64,000 bases of DNA from Polynucleobacter sp. AP-Titi-500A-B4 (GTDB lineage: Bacteria > Pseudomonadota > Gammaproteobacteria > Burkholderiales > Burkholderiaceae): NCBI RefSeq assembly GCF_018688095.1, contig NZ_CP061311.1, forward strand, positions 124,001 to 188,000. Reading direction: 5' to 3'. Both the position numbers and the translations under genes were made by a program. Positions 53,886 to 62,852 of this stretch are shown piece by piece. A model generated the notes under the pieces. It worked only from the letters and a program-made list of their open reading frames with translations, made no database searches and was not told where the DNA came from. Numbering within the stretch: position 1 is the first letter of the stretch; each line of letters begins with the position of its first letter.

Positions 53886-54302
53886 GTGAGCGAAGTCAAT
53901 CGACCGGTTACTGAAGTAGCCGCAGGAATCTTGCTAGATCAATCCGGACGCTATCTCTTGGGGCAAAGACCTGAAGGTAAGCCGTATGCCGGTTACTGGG
54001 AGGTTCCTGGCGGCAAGATTGAAAAAGGTGAATCTGTTTTTCAGGCATTAAAACGTGAACTGCAGGAAGAGCTTGGCATCGATATTCAATCGAGTGAAGA
54101 GTTAACCATCCTAGAGCACGACTACCCACATGCTTATGTTCGACTTCATGTGAGCATTATCCGAGAGTGGACGGGCACCCCAAAAGGATGTGAAGGACAG
54201 GCTTTATCTTGGGAATTACTGGGTGCAGAAAAGCCTAGTGTGGAGCCGCTACTACCAGCCGCTTGGCCAATGCTGGAAAGGCTGAAGACCCTTTTAGCTT
54301 AG
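53886..54302 (+). CDS. NUDIX hydrolase, MutT-like
   Basis: 138 aa from the GTG at 53886 (a TTG at 53877 would add three residues). The Nudix box G-x5-E-x7-REUxEE-x-GU is seen from GGKIEKGESVFQALKREL into QEELG. It resembles MutT, which removes 8-oxo-dGTP from the nucleotide pool. The 3' end overlaps convergent zapD by 4 bp. Confidence 0.9.
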   Translation: MSEVNRPVTEVAAGILLDQSGRYLLGQRPEGKPYAGYWEVPGGKIEKGESVFQALKRELQEELGIDIQSSEELTILEHDYPHAYVRLHVSIIREWTGTPKGCEGQALSWELLGAEKPSVEPLLPAAWPMLERLKTLLA

Positions 54303-55051
54303 AACTGGCAGAGTGTCAGTTTGAAGGGTACATCCTTGTTGGCGGGCTGCGCTTTTTTATCACGATCGCATTGCATAAAGCGTACCGATAATAAATATTT
54401 ATTAGCGCTAATTTCGGAGAATAGTGTGTCGTCTTCTACGGCAATGCGCATCAACTGATAGACCTTGCCAGAAGGGGCTTGTTGAAATGATCCGCTGTGC
54501 GCCACAACATCTTTTGCCTCACCTGACTGACGTAACAAGCGTAAAAATAATTGGCAAGCATCTTGCCATGGCAATAGTGGTCGAATGAAGTTGTCTAATA
54601 ATGTGCGTCGCTCAGTTGACGGACTATTTTTCCATGCATGGTAACTTGGTAAATCGATCGGGCTTGTGCCGCCTGGAATATTTAAGCGAGTGCGTATGCC
54701 ATTCAGCCATTCGCTCTCTGAAATTACTAGATTTGGTCGGCCTGCTGATTGATTAATTTTAGATGCAACAGCATCAATTTCAGAAAGGGTTTGAGAAAGT
54801 GCTTCTTGATCTACTTTTTGCGAAGACTTGAGCCCATTGAGTGCATATTTCTGGCGCTCAAATTCTTTTAAGAGTAGTGACTTGATGTCACCACGTGCAC
54901 CAATGTCGCCAAGATCGAACAACATGGAGATAGCGTTGTGATGTAGTTCGGGGTCATCTGAGCGAAGGAAATGATTAAAGCGGGCGAACAAATACTCCAG
55001 TCGAAGCATGCTTCGAACTAATTCGTTAAAGGGGTATTCGTAGACAATCAC
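54299..55051 (-). CDS. zapD: Cell division protein ZapD
   Basis: 250 aa. The YEYPFNELVRSMLRLEYLF start and the alpha-helical/beta composition match ZapD, which bundles FtsZ filaments by binding the FtsZ C-terminal peptide. It belongs with coaE and pilD as the yacF-coaE-pilD order of related genomes. Convergent overlap of 4 bp with the NUDIX gene. Confidence 0.92.
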   Translation of the reverse strand: MIVYEYPFNELVRSMLRLEYLFARFNHFLRSDDPELHHNAISMLFDLGDIGARGDIKSLLLKEFERQKYALNGLKSSQKVDQEALSQTLSEIDAVASKINQSAGRPNLVISESEWLNGIRTRLNIPGGTSPIDLPSYHAWKNSPSTERRTLLDNFIRPLLPWQDACQLFLRLLRQSGEAKDVVAHSGSFQQAPSGKVYQLMRIAVEDDTLFSEISANKYLLSVRFMQCDRDKKAQPANKDVPFKLTLCQF

Positions 55052-55062
55052 AAGCCCATATT

Positions 55063-55749
55063 CTATGACGAACTGAGCTGATCTTTCTTAATCTGTAATA
55101 TTTTTTGGTGCAGCCGGTTTACTTCAGTATCTAATTCTTCGAAGCTGCCTTGATTCTCAATAACAATATCTGCGCGAGCGAGACGATCTTTTCTGGAGGT
55201 CTGAGCCTTCAGAATTCTCTCAACCTCTGGACGCGGTAAATTGCTGCGCTGCATCACCCTGGTAATTTGGACCTCTTCGGGGCAGTCGACGACTACGAGG
55301 TAGTCAATTAGCCCTTGCCAAGAGCCTGATTCAATAAGGAGGGGCACAACAAATACTAAGTAGGGCACTCCCTTGGCGATTAATACCTCAGCTTGCTTGA
55401 TGGTTTCTTGTCGAATTAGGGGATGGGTGATGGCTTCTAAAGTTTTCCTAGCCTCAGGCTTCGCAAATACTAGGGCGCGCATTTTGTCCCTATCTAAGGC
55501 TCCATTGGCATCTAGATAGTTAGCACCAAATTGCTGCTCTATAGCTGGAATCGCTATTCCTTTTGGGGCGGTGATCTGATGGGCTATGACGTCAGTGTCT
55601 ACAATTCCAGCGCCTAGCTTTCCTAGCAAGTCACTGACGGCAGTTTTGCCTGAGCCGATTCCTCCAGTTAAGCCTATGAGGGGCGCGCGACCCTTCAGCC
55701 AGCTTAAATCGGATTGTTCAGAAACCAGGTTTGCAGAATTCGAGGCCAT
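55063..55749 (-). CDS. coaE: Dephospho-CoA kinase
   Basis: 228 aa. P-loop GLTGGIGSGKTAVSDLL near residue 27, DTDVIAHQ, and the LID/RxxxR region. Final CoA step. It carries about 23 extra residues before the conserved start and overlaps the prepilin-peptidase gene by 46 bp; no internal ATG is better placed. Confidence 0.95.
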   Translation of the reverse strand: MASNSANLVSEQSDLSWLKGRAPLIGLTGGIGSGKTAVSDLLGKLGAGIVDTDVIAHQITAPKGIAIPAIEQQFGANYLDANGALDRDKMRALVFAKPEARKTLEAITHPLIRQETIKQAEVLIAKGVPYLVFVVPLLIESGSWQGLIDYLVVVDCPEEVQITRVMQRSNLPRPEVERILKAQTSRKDRLARADIVIENQGSFEELDTEVNRLHQKILQIKKDQLSSS

Positions 55750-56204
55750 AACAACTCAATGATGCCAGCAAAGGCGAGAAATGGTCCAAAAGGAAAGGCT
55801 GAATAAATCGATTGCTTTTGAAAGCGCAACCAAATGACGCCTCCAAGTAGGCCGCCAATGGATGCTAGCAATAGAATTTCTGGTAATGCACTTGCGCCTA
55901 GCCATGCTCCAAGGGCGGAAAAAAGCTTTGCATCCCCCATACCAATTCCGTTTTGTTTTTTAGCTAGGCGATAAAGAAAATTCAGGCCCCATAAAAAGAT
56001 ATACCCAAGAATGGCGCCAATCAGTGAATTTGAAAAATTGGTAAACCCCCAATTGGTAAAGTAGTTAAAGACAAGGCCAAATGCAATCATTGGGAAAGTG
56101 ATTACATTTGGAAGTCGAAAAGTTCGAAGATCAATATAAGCCAAGTACACCAATATCAGTATCAGTAAGCTGCGCACTAGATCGATAGACAAGAAAGAGC
56201 TCAT
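55704..56204 (-). CDS. pilD: Short prepilin peptidase (A24 domain only)
   Basis: 166 aa, about six helices. The two catalytic aspartates are in YIDLRTFRLPN and GIGMGDAKLF. It lacks the N-terminal methyltransferase domain with the tetracysteine motif found in standard PilD (about 290 aa). It directly follows pilC (stop and start share a base), so it is a compact leader peptidase rather than an evident pseudogene. Confidence 0.85.
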   Translation of the reverse strand: MSSFLSIDLVRSLLILILVYLAYIDLRTFRLPNVITFPMIAFGLVFNYFTNWGFTNFSNSLIGAILGYIFLWGLNFLYRLAKKQNGIGMGDAKLFSALGAWLGASALPEILLLASIGGLLGGVIWLRFQKQSIYSAFPFGPFLAFAGIIELLWPRILQTWFLNNPI

Positions 56205-57256
56205 TAAACAATCTGTCCTAAGTTAAAGATTGGCAGATACAAGATGATGACCAGACCCCCAATAATGACCCCAACCGTCATAATAAGTAAAGGCTCTAAG
56301 GTTTGAGCAAGATTATTAAGGTGATTACTCAATTGAGAGCCGAGGGCATTCGCTCTTTTATCAAGCATCCGTGCAAGGGCGCCACTCTCTGCTCCAATGT
56401 GCAGTAATTGCAAGGTTTCAGGATCAAAAAAGAAGTGTTTTGGGTCAGCCTTTTTCAATGCTTCCCCTAAAGGCCATCCGCGGGTTAAGTGTTTAAAAAC
56501 TTCTGCACTGAGGTCATGGCTTAACCAATGGTTGGAGGACTGCGCTGTAACACGTAAAGCATCAGGAAGCGGTAAACCTGATCCCAGGAGATGGCCAAGT
56601 GTGCGACACCAATAAGTTAGTGTCGCTAAGCGAAATAGCTTACCAAGCAATGGCGCTTGAAAACCCAATCGATCACATTGCTTTTGCAGCCAAGTAGATT
56701 TAACCCAAGTGATCGAAAAAATCAGGATGCTCAAGCATATGCATGCGCCGATTTCTAAAAAGAAGTGATTGATGATGGTGGAGATTTGAATGAGTGCTTT
56801 AGTCGGTGGCGGCAGCTCTGCTTGAAAGTGGCCAAAGACATCTTTAAATACTGGCACCACCCAAATCATCATCACAATCACAAGGAAAAATGAGCTGCAC
56901 AAGGTGATCATGGGATAGCTCAGCGCTTGTTGTACCTTAAGTCTTAATTCAAGTTGTGCTTCGAGTTGCTGGCAAATCGTTTTGAGCGCCAGCTCAATGT
57001 CCCCGGTGCGTTCACTCACACGAATCAGGTTAATCCATTCCATGGAGAATAGATTGCCTTGACCAATCAGGCTTTGAGAAAAGCTATTCCCCTTTCTTAG
57101 GTGGGCTTGTACATCTTGCAACCAAGGCTGCCAGTTCTTTGGTGCGGATGATTGGATCAGTTCAATGGCATTTAATAATGCTAAGCCTGCATTGAGCAAG
57201 GTCAGTAATTGTTGGGCAAATGCCAATTGAGATTGTTTGCTCAGTATCACGTGCAA
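56204..57256 (-). CDS. pilC: Type IV pilus inner-membrane platform protein PilC
   Basis: 350 aa, slightly short for the family (about 400). Two GspF/PilC domains, each ending in hydrophobic helices, with LLTLLNAGLALLNAIELIQ and LGHLLGSGLPLPDALRV as the two repeat signatures. It anchors the assembly machinery and interacts with PilB. Overlaps pilB by 10 bp. Confidence 0.92.
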   Translation of the reverse strand: MHVILSKQSQLAFAQQLLTLLNAGLALLNAIELIQSSAPKNWQPWLQDVQAHLRKGNSFSQSLIGQGNLFSMEWINLIRVSERTGDIELALKTICQQLEAQLELRLKVQQALSYPMITLCSSFFLVIVMMIWVVPVFKDVFGHFQAELPPPTKALIQISTIINHFFLEIGACICLSILIFSITWVKSTWLQKQCDRLGFQAPLLGKLFRLATLTYWCRTLGHLLGSGLPLPDALRVTAQSSNHWLSHDLSAEVFKHLTRGWPLGEALKKADPKHFFFDPETLQLLHIGAESGALARMLDKRANALGSQLSNHLNNLAQTLEPLLIMTVGVIIGGLVIILYLPIFNLGQIV

Positions 57257-58323
57257 ACCTCCGCTTTCAGTGTTGCGGCATCAATCCAACCTTCTTGAAT
57301 ATGTTGTGCTCCAGCTTCAGCCATGCTGATGAACTGTAGGGATTCATCAAAAAGATGCCGACTACTTAAAACCTCATGGACTCCGATGCGTCCAAAATAT
57401 CCATTGCCTTTGCACTCCAGACAAAGAGTGGGTGCGCTGTCGACCCTTGAATTCTTACATTGCCCACATAGTTTTCGAACCAAGCGCTGCGAACTGATGC
57501 TCCGTAAGCAAGATTCCAGCGATTCTTGATCAACCCCTAAACTTTTTAACCTGGCTAGCGCACTCCTGGCATCTCGCGTATGCAAAGTGCTTAGGACTAG
57601 ATGGCCTGTTTGCGCAGCTTGAATGGCAAGTGCTGCTGTAGGGCTGTCTCGAATTTCCCCAATCATGATGACATCCGGATCTTGTCTGAGCAGGGCTTTG
57701 ATGATCGTTGAAAAATCGAGTCCTGCGCGCGGGTGGTATGCGACTTGATTTACGCCAGGTAGGCGAATTTCAATAGGGTCTTCAATTGAGCAAAGATTGC
57801 GGTGAGATTGATTGAGGTTATGAAGGCAGCTGTACAGCGTGCGCGTTTTACCGCTACCTGTTGGCCCCGTAACTAGAATTAAGCCATTAGGCTTTGCAAT
57901 TGCTACTCGCAAAATGTCGAGTTGTTCTGGTAATAAGCCAATGTGATCAAGAGATAGTTCTTCAAGTCGGTTAGGCAAGATTCGGATCACTGCCTTCTCC
58001 CCATACAGCGTTGGGAGTATGGAAACGCGACAATCAATATTTGGTTTTGAGAAATCTAAACCAACACACAGGCGACCATCTTGAGGGATGCGTTTTTCTG
58101 CAATATCTAAACGAGCCAATACCTTGATACGTGTAATCAGGCGCTCATGAAGATCGGCGGCATGTTGTGAGTGGTTTTGCAACAAGCCGTCAACCCGAAT
58201 ACGAACTAAAGTCCCTAGAGCATTGGCCTCAATATGAATGTCGCTAGCCCTGGCATGAAGCGCATCCGCTGCGATTTCATACCAAGTGCGAATAATGAGT
58301 GAGTCATCATTTGAAATACTCAA
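57247..58323 (-). CDS. pilB: Type IV pilus/type II secretion assembly ATPase, short PilB/GspE
   Basis: 358 aa. Walker A VTGPTGSGKTRTLY, Asp box, Walker B PDVIMIGEIRD, His box TGHLVLSTLHTRDA, and a tetracysteine metal site (CGQC...CLEC). The N-terminal MshEN/N1 domain of canonical PilB (about 570 aa) is missing; the protein begins at the N2 domain. It overlaps the CorC-type gene by 4 bp. Could equally be called GspE-like. Confidence 0.88.
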   Translation of the reverse strand: MSISNDDSLIIRTWYEIAADALHARASDIHIEANALGTLVRIRVDGLLQNHSQHAADLHERLITRIKVLARLDIAEKRIPQDGRLCVGLDFSKPNIDCRVSILPTLYGEKAVIRILPNRLEELSLDHIGLLPEQLDILRVAIAKPNGLILVTGPTGSGKTRTLYSCLHNLNQSHRNLCSIEDPIEIRLPGVNQVAYHPRAGLDFSTIIKALLRQDPDVIMIGEIRDSPTAALAIQAAQTGHLVLSTLHTRDARSALARLKSLGVDQESLESCLRSISSQRLVRKLCGQCKNSRVDSAPTLCLECKGNGYFGRIGVHEVLSSRHLFDESLQFISMAEAGAQHIQEGWIDAATLKAEVCT

Positions 58324-59609
58324 TCTTGATCTTGGTTGAGAGTGGGTCGATAGAGTTTGACGGTCCTCACACCTTGGTCATCAAACTGTACGATTTCCAT
58401 TACGATGCCTGCAATTCTGACGCTAACATCATGATCGGGAATGGCCTCGAGTTTTTCTAAAATTAGTCCGTTTAGGGTACGCGGCCCATCAAGCGGCAGG
58501 TTTAAGTTTAGTAAGCGATTAAGGTCTCGCAAGGATGCGCTACCACTTGCTAGATAGGTACCATCTGAGAGCCAACGGGGATCGGTTGATAGATTTGAGA
58601 AAGAAGTTGTAAATTCCCCGATGAGTTCTTCCACAATATCTTCAAAGGTGACAAGCCCAAGAACCTCGCCATACTCATTGACGACTAAGCTTAGACGTTG
58701 TTGGTTGTCTTGAAAGAATTGCATCTGTTGCAATACTGGTGTGCCACTAGGAATGAAGTAGGGTTCATTTACTAGGGATCTGAAGTCCTCATGTTTGAGA
58801 TCGGAGTCGCCCAATAAAGATAGTGCTTTTTTCACAGACAAGATCCCGACAATACGTTCGGAGTCGCCGTCGCAGACGGGTAACTTGTTGTGATAACAAG
58901 TCTCTAATTGCTGGACAACCTCGTCAATTGGTCTCGAAAGATCCAAGATCTCTATTTTTGAACGAGGTGTCATCACATCATCCACCGTGATGTTTTCTAG
59001 GTTAAACAGATTGAGCAAAATATTGCGATGGTGAGTAGAAACAAAGCGATTTGACTCCAAAACTAAGCTGCGTAACTCTTCTTTACTCATCGTTCTGCTA
59101 TCGGAGGAAGATTGCAAACCAGAAACCTTCATCAAACCAGAAACAAAATTATTAATCAACCAAAGCAGGGGTTTTAATAAAAAAGTCAGCGGCAGAATGA
59201 ACCAGCCAACATTAGAAGCAATTTTTTCGGGAAAAGCGGCACCGATGACTTTTGGTGTGATCTCACTAAAAATAATAATGAGCAAAGCAACTACCAGTGT
59301 GGCAATCGAAAGAACCAGGCCGCTTTCACCAAATAAATGTAGTGCGATACCAGTCACCAAAATGGGGAGAATGGTATTGATCAGGTTATTGGAGATCAAT
59401 AGCACCGATAGGAGCGAGTCAATTCGTTTAAGCAGTCTTTCTGCTAGGGCAGCACCAGCATTCCCACTGTTTGCCATGGCGCGCAGACGATGACGGTTCG
59501 ATGACAGCATGCTGGTCTCGGCCATTGAGAAAAAGCCAGAGAGCGCAAGCAGAAATAGGACTAAAGCAGCCTGGCTATATAGGGGCCAATCGTCAAAAAA
59601 GTTGTCCAT
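58320..59609 (-). CDS. HlyC/CorC family protein (CNNM, CBS pair, CorC_HlyC domains)
   Basis: 429 aa. An N-terminal DUF21/CNNM membrane domain with four helices is followed by two CBS domains (DDVMTPRSKIEIL marks the first) and a C-terminal CorC_HlyC domain (GEVLGLVTFEDIVEELIGE). Such proteins are Mg2+/Co2+ export-related. It heads the unit leading to pilB-pilC-pilD but is unlikely to be part of pilus function. Confidence 0.92.
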   Translation of the reverse strand: MDNFFDDWPLYSQAALVLFLLALSGFFSMAETSMLSSNRHRLRAMANSGNAGAALAERLLKRIDSLLSVLLISNNLINTILPILVTGIALHLFGESGLVLSIATLVVALLIIIFSEITPKVIGAAFPEKIASNVGWFILPLTFLLKPLLWLINNFVSGLMKVSGLQSSSDSRTMSKEELRSLVLESNRFVSTHHRNILLNLFNLENITVDDVMTPRSKIEILDLSRPIDEVVQQLETCYHNKLPVCDGDSERIVGILSVKKALSLLGDSDLKHEDFRSLVNEPYFIPSGTPVLQQMQFFQDNQQRLSLVVNEYGEVLGLVTFEDIVEELIGEFTTSFSNLSTDPRWLSDGTYLASGSASLRDLNRLLNLNLPLDGPRTLNGLILEKLEAIPDHDVSVRIAGIVMEIVQFDDQGVRTVKLYRPTLNQDQD

Positions 59610-59724
59610 CGGGTTGCCTGGAGATATTAGGATGATTCAATATAGCAAAGTCAGATTTCACAAGCTATAGCTAGGGTAGAAAGGCTTGTCATCCCTAAGT
59701 CCAAATTATGTGAGAATCATTCCC

Positions 59725-60237
59725 ATGACCTTATCTAAAAACCAATCCGCTGCAGAAAGTGCGCGTTATTGTGTAATTGATGCCCCTTTTGGAAGGCTGG
59801 GGATTTTGACTGAATTGGTCGACGGCAGTCTGATGTTGTCAAAGATCGATTACCTCCCAGCAAAAATAACTTTGTCTAAACCAGAAAATGAGCTGGCAAA
59901 GGAAGTGGTAAAGCAGTGCAAGGCTTACTTTAAAGATCCACATTTCCAATTTGACTTACCCATGAAACCTTTGGGGACCATCCATCAGCAAAAAGTATGG
60001 CAGCGTATTCGGGAAATACCATCTGGATCAGCAAAAACGTATGGCGAGATCGCAAGCGCTATTAAGAGCGGTCCTCGTGCTGTCGGAACTGCATGTGGAG
60101 CCAATCCCTTCCCATTGATCACGCCATGCCATCGTGTGGTGTCAGCACAAGGCATTGGCGGATTTATGAAAGAAGACTCACCGGGTCTTTATCGTCAAAT
60201 TAAGGTCTGGCTTTTAAAGCATGAAGGTGTGCTGTAG
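59725..60237 (+). CDS. ogt: Methylated-DNA:protein-cysteine methyltransferase
   Basis: 170 aa from the ATG at 59725; a TTG at 59686 would add 13 residues. The alkyl-acceptor motif PCHRVVSAQGIGGF is present with the preceding RAVGTACGANPFPLI recognition helix and hinge. It repairs O6-alkylguanine by suicide transfer. Convergent with the squalene synthase gene, two bases apart. Confidence 0.92.
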   Translation: MTLSKNQSAAESARYCVIDAPFGRLGILTELVDGSLMLSKIDYLPAKITLSKPENELAKEVVKQCKAYFKDPHFQFDLPMKPLGTIHQQKVWQRIREIPSGSAKTYGEIASAIKSGPRAVGTACGANPFPLITPCHRVVSAQGIGGFMKEDSPGLYRQIKVWLLKHEGVL

Positions 60238-60239
60238 GG

Positions 60240-61220
60240 TCAGATTATTTTTCTAAGACTGCTTGATGTAGTGTGAAAAAAGAGTTTCATCAGCACATCA
60301 CTACCAACCGCTATTTTGGTAAAGGCATAAAAAGCCATCACGTTTTTTCTGGAAAGCTTGACTTCATCTTTGTGATCAAAACGCTCGCGCATAGCAATTT
60401 TAGATAGCGTCATCACTGCTAAACCAAAAGCCAAGAAACAAAAGCGCCTGATTCCCACGTCCTCTTTGGGGATGAGGAGGATGTAGCTCATAGAATCTTG
60501 TAGCTTTTGATATGCAATCTTAAGCAACGCCGCTTGACTCATATTGGCCGGCTTCCAGGAGACCCCTCGTGCTTCATCCTCTGGCGAGTCTTTGAGTATG
60601 TTTGTCATTTGTAGGGCTTGACCAAAAGCAATCGCTAGAGCTTCATGACCCTGAATATTGTTTGCAAATGCAGGGGAGTGATTGCTAAACACGGTTGTTA
60701 GAAGTTCTCCAACAACTCCAGCTACGACATAGCAATATTCCTCAAATTCTTGGAGATCTTTTAGACCTATCTCAGTTTGCTTCCCATGAAAATGGGACAT
60801 TCCTTCAGACATGATGGAAACGCATCGACTCACTGCTACTTGGTCTTTGTTGGAGCAGGTGTGCAAAATTCTGAGAACCGTTGGGGTATGAGCAATTAAA
60901 TCTAACTCATCTTGATTGCCATAATCCTTGAGTGCTACGAGGCAGGGATCGACAAAAGATTGCACAGGAGCTTTTTCCAAAACGGCATCGAGAAATAATT
61001 TTGATAACTCTTGTTTGGTTTCTGGATTGAGGCTTGCGGCATCCTCAATAGTGTCCACAATTCGGCAAAGCAGGTAGGTATTGCCAACCACCGTCTCGAT
61101 AATGGGCGGCAATAAAGGGATGGTGAGTGCAAAGGTTCGCGATACCGAGCCCAAAATGGCTTTTTGATAGGCTAGATCGGCATCTAGATTCTCGGTAGGG
61201 TTGGATTTGGGTGATCGCAC
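60240..61220 (-). CDS. Squalene/phytoene synthase family protein
   Basis: 326 aa. The two Asp-rich motifs are RIVDTIEDAA (DxxED) and LKDSPEDEARG, with SRTFALTIPLLP at the N-terminus and YVVAGVVGELL between; this is the eukaryote-like farnesyl-diphosphate farnesyltransferase layout. It would join two FPP (or GGPP) molecules. No hopanoid or carotenoid genes are adjacent. The C-terminus lacks an obvious membrane anchor. Confidence 0.88.
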   Translation of the reverse strand: MRSPKSNPTENLDADLAYQKAILGSVSRTFALTIPLLPPIIETVVGNTYLLCRIVDTIEDAASLNPETKQELSKLFLDAVLEKAPVQSFVDPCLVALKDYGNQDELDLIAHTPTVLRILHTCSNKDQVAVSRCVSIMSEGMSHFHGKQTEIGLKDLQEFEEYCYVVAGVVGELLTTVFSNHSPAFANNIQGHEALAIAFGQALQMTNILKDSPEDEARGVSWKPANMSQAALLKIAYQKLQDSMSYILLIPKEDVGIRRFCFLAFGLAVMTLSKIAMRERFDHKDEVKLSRKNVMAFYAFTKIAVGSDVLMKLFFHTTSSSLRKII

Positions 61221-61327
61221 CCATCAATTATGTCAGACGATCTCGCCCTAAATTGGCACTTATTTCCTTACTAACAAAAGTGACATAGCCATATAATTTC
61301 ACCAAATTCTGCAAGGAGAAATCGGGC

Positions 61328-62743
61328 GTGCTGATTTGGTTCGTCATCATTTATTGGGTAGTCTCAGTTGGCATCGGCTTATGGGCTGCTTTGCGCGTCA
61401 AAAATACCGCTGACTTTGCAGCAGCAGGTCATAGCCTGCCGATGCCCATCGTAACTGCTACGGTTTTTGCAACCTGGTTTGGCTCTGAGACAGTTTTAGG
61501 TATTCCAGCTACCTTTTTGAAGGAAGGTTTGGGAGGCGTGGTCTCTGATCCATTTGGATCTTCCCTTTGTTTAATTTTGGTAGGTCTCTTTTTTGCACGC
61601 CATCTCTATAACCGGCGTATGTTAACCATTGGCGATTTCTTTCGGGAAAAATATGGCCGCACTGTCGAAGTCTTAGTAACACTTTGTATCGTTGTGTCCT
61701 ATTTAGGTTGGGTGGCTGCCCAGATCAAAGCCTTGGGTCTCGTCTTTAATGTTGTCTCTGAAGGCAGTATTTCTCAGACAGGTGGCATGTTGATTGGCGC
61801 TGGTAGCGTCTTGATATACACCTTGTTTGGCGGCATGTGGTCTGTTGCTATTACTGATTTTATTCAGATGATCATTATTGTCATCGGTATGCTCTATATC
61901 GGTGGCGAGATGACCACTCAAACAGGTGGCATTGGTGTAGTGATTGAGCATGCAGCAGCAGCTGGACAATTTAGTAACTTCTGGCCAGACATGAATCTAG
62001 CTTCGATCTTGGGTTTTGTGGCAGCACTATGCACCATGATGCTAGGTTCAATTCCACAGCAGGATGTTTTCCAAAGAATTACTTCCAGTAAGAACGTCAA
62101 TATTGCTGTGAATGCTGCGATTTTGGGCGGTGTTCTCTACTTTATCTTTGCTTTTGTGCCGATGTATTTGGCTTACTCTGCAACACTGATTAATCCTGGG
62201 TTGGTGAAAGAGTATTTGGATACCGATCCACAAATGATCTTGCCAAAACTGATCTTGAATCATGCGCCGATCATTGCACAAGTCATGTTTTTTGGTGCAT
62301 TGCTTTCAGCAATTAAGAGTTGCGCTAGTGCTACTTTATTGGCGCCTTCTGTGACCTTTGCAGAAAATATTGTGAGAGGCTTCTTTAAGCATCTATCTGA
62401 TCATGACTTACTCAAAATTATGCGCATTACCGTATTGTGTTTCGCAGTAGTGGTCACTTTCTTTGCAATCAATTCTGAGCTCTCTATTTTTAAAATGGTG
62501 GAGAGCGCCTACAAAGTAACTCTAGTTGCTGCTTTTGTGCCACTGGCATTTGGGGTGTATTGGTCCAAAGCCAATTCCTTGGGTGGATTACTGGCAGTAG
62601 TGTTGGGCCTATCAATTTGGATCAGTTGTGAAATATTGGCACCGAATGCGATCATGCCACCTCAGTTGGCTGGTTTATTGGCCAGTATTGCAGGCATGAT
62701 TTTAGGAAGCCTGGTCCCAAAGGACCTTTTAAAGGCAGTTTAA
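61328..62743 (+). CDS. Sodium:solute symporter family transporter
   Basis: 471 aa with a GTG start preceded by AAGGAG. About thirteen helices; TWFGSETVLGIPATFLKEG and GGMWSVAITDFIQMIIIV are SSS-family signatures. It transports an organic solute with Na+, substrate not readable. A TATAAT at 61292-61297 could be its -10. Divergent from the squalene/phytoene synthase. Confidence 0.92.
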   Translation: MLIWFVIIYWVVSVGIGLWAALRVKNTADFAAAGHSLPMPIVTATVFATWFGSETVLGIPATFLKEGLGGVVSDPFGSSLCLILVGLFFARHLYNRRMLTIGDFFREKYGRTVEVLVTLCIVVSYLGWVAAQIKALGLVFNVVSEGSISQTGGMLIGAGSVLIYTLFGGMWSVAITDFIQMIIIVIGMLYIGGEMTTQTGGIGVVIEHAAAAGQFSNFWPDMNLASILGFVAALCTMMLGSIPQQDVFQRITSSKNVNIAVNAAILGGVLYFIFAFVPMYLAYSATLINPGLVKEYLDTDPQMILPKLILNHAPIIAQVMFFGALLSAIKSCASATLLAPSVTFAENIVRGFFKHLSDHDLLKIMRITVLCFAVVVTFFAINSELSIFKMVESAYKVTLVAAFVPLAFGVYWSKANSLGGLLAVVLGLSIWISCEILAPNAIMPPQLAGLLASIAGMILGSLVPKDLLKAV

Positions 62744-62749
62744 ACCAAT

Positions 62750-62772
62750 AATTGCTTAAAAATTAGGCAATT
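62750..62772. repeat. Inverted repeat in the symporter-reductase gap
   Basis: AATTGC and GCAATT flank an AT-rich 11-nt loop just after the symporter stop. There is no T-run, so it is a weak terminator at best; it could be a regulatory site for the next gene. Confidence 0.3.
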
Positions 62773-62852
62773 AAAACTTGTTGCACCGCACAAAGTTTTC
62801 CTCTACTCTAATATTCTATTAATACAAAATTTTTTATTCTTTTGGGGTTCCT

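Noticed and set aside
55704..56204. pilD as a truncated pseudogene
   Set aside because: Both catalytic aspartates, all helices and tight coupling with pilC and coaE are intact; it has the A24-only layout seen in other short prepilin peptidases.
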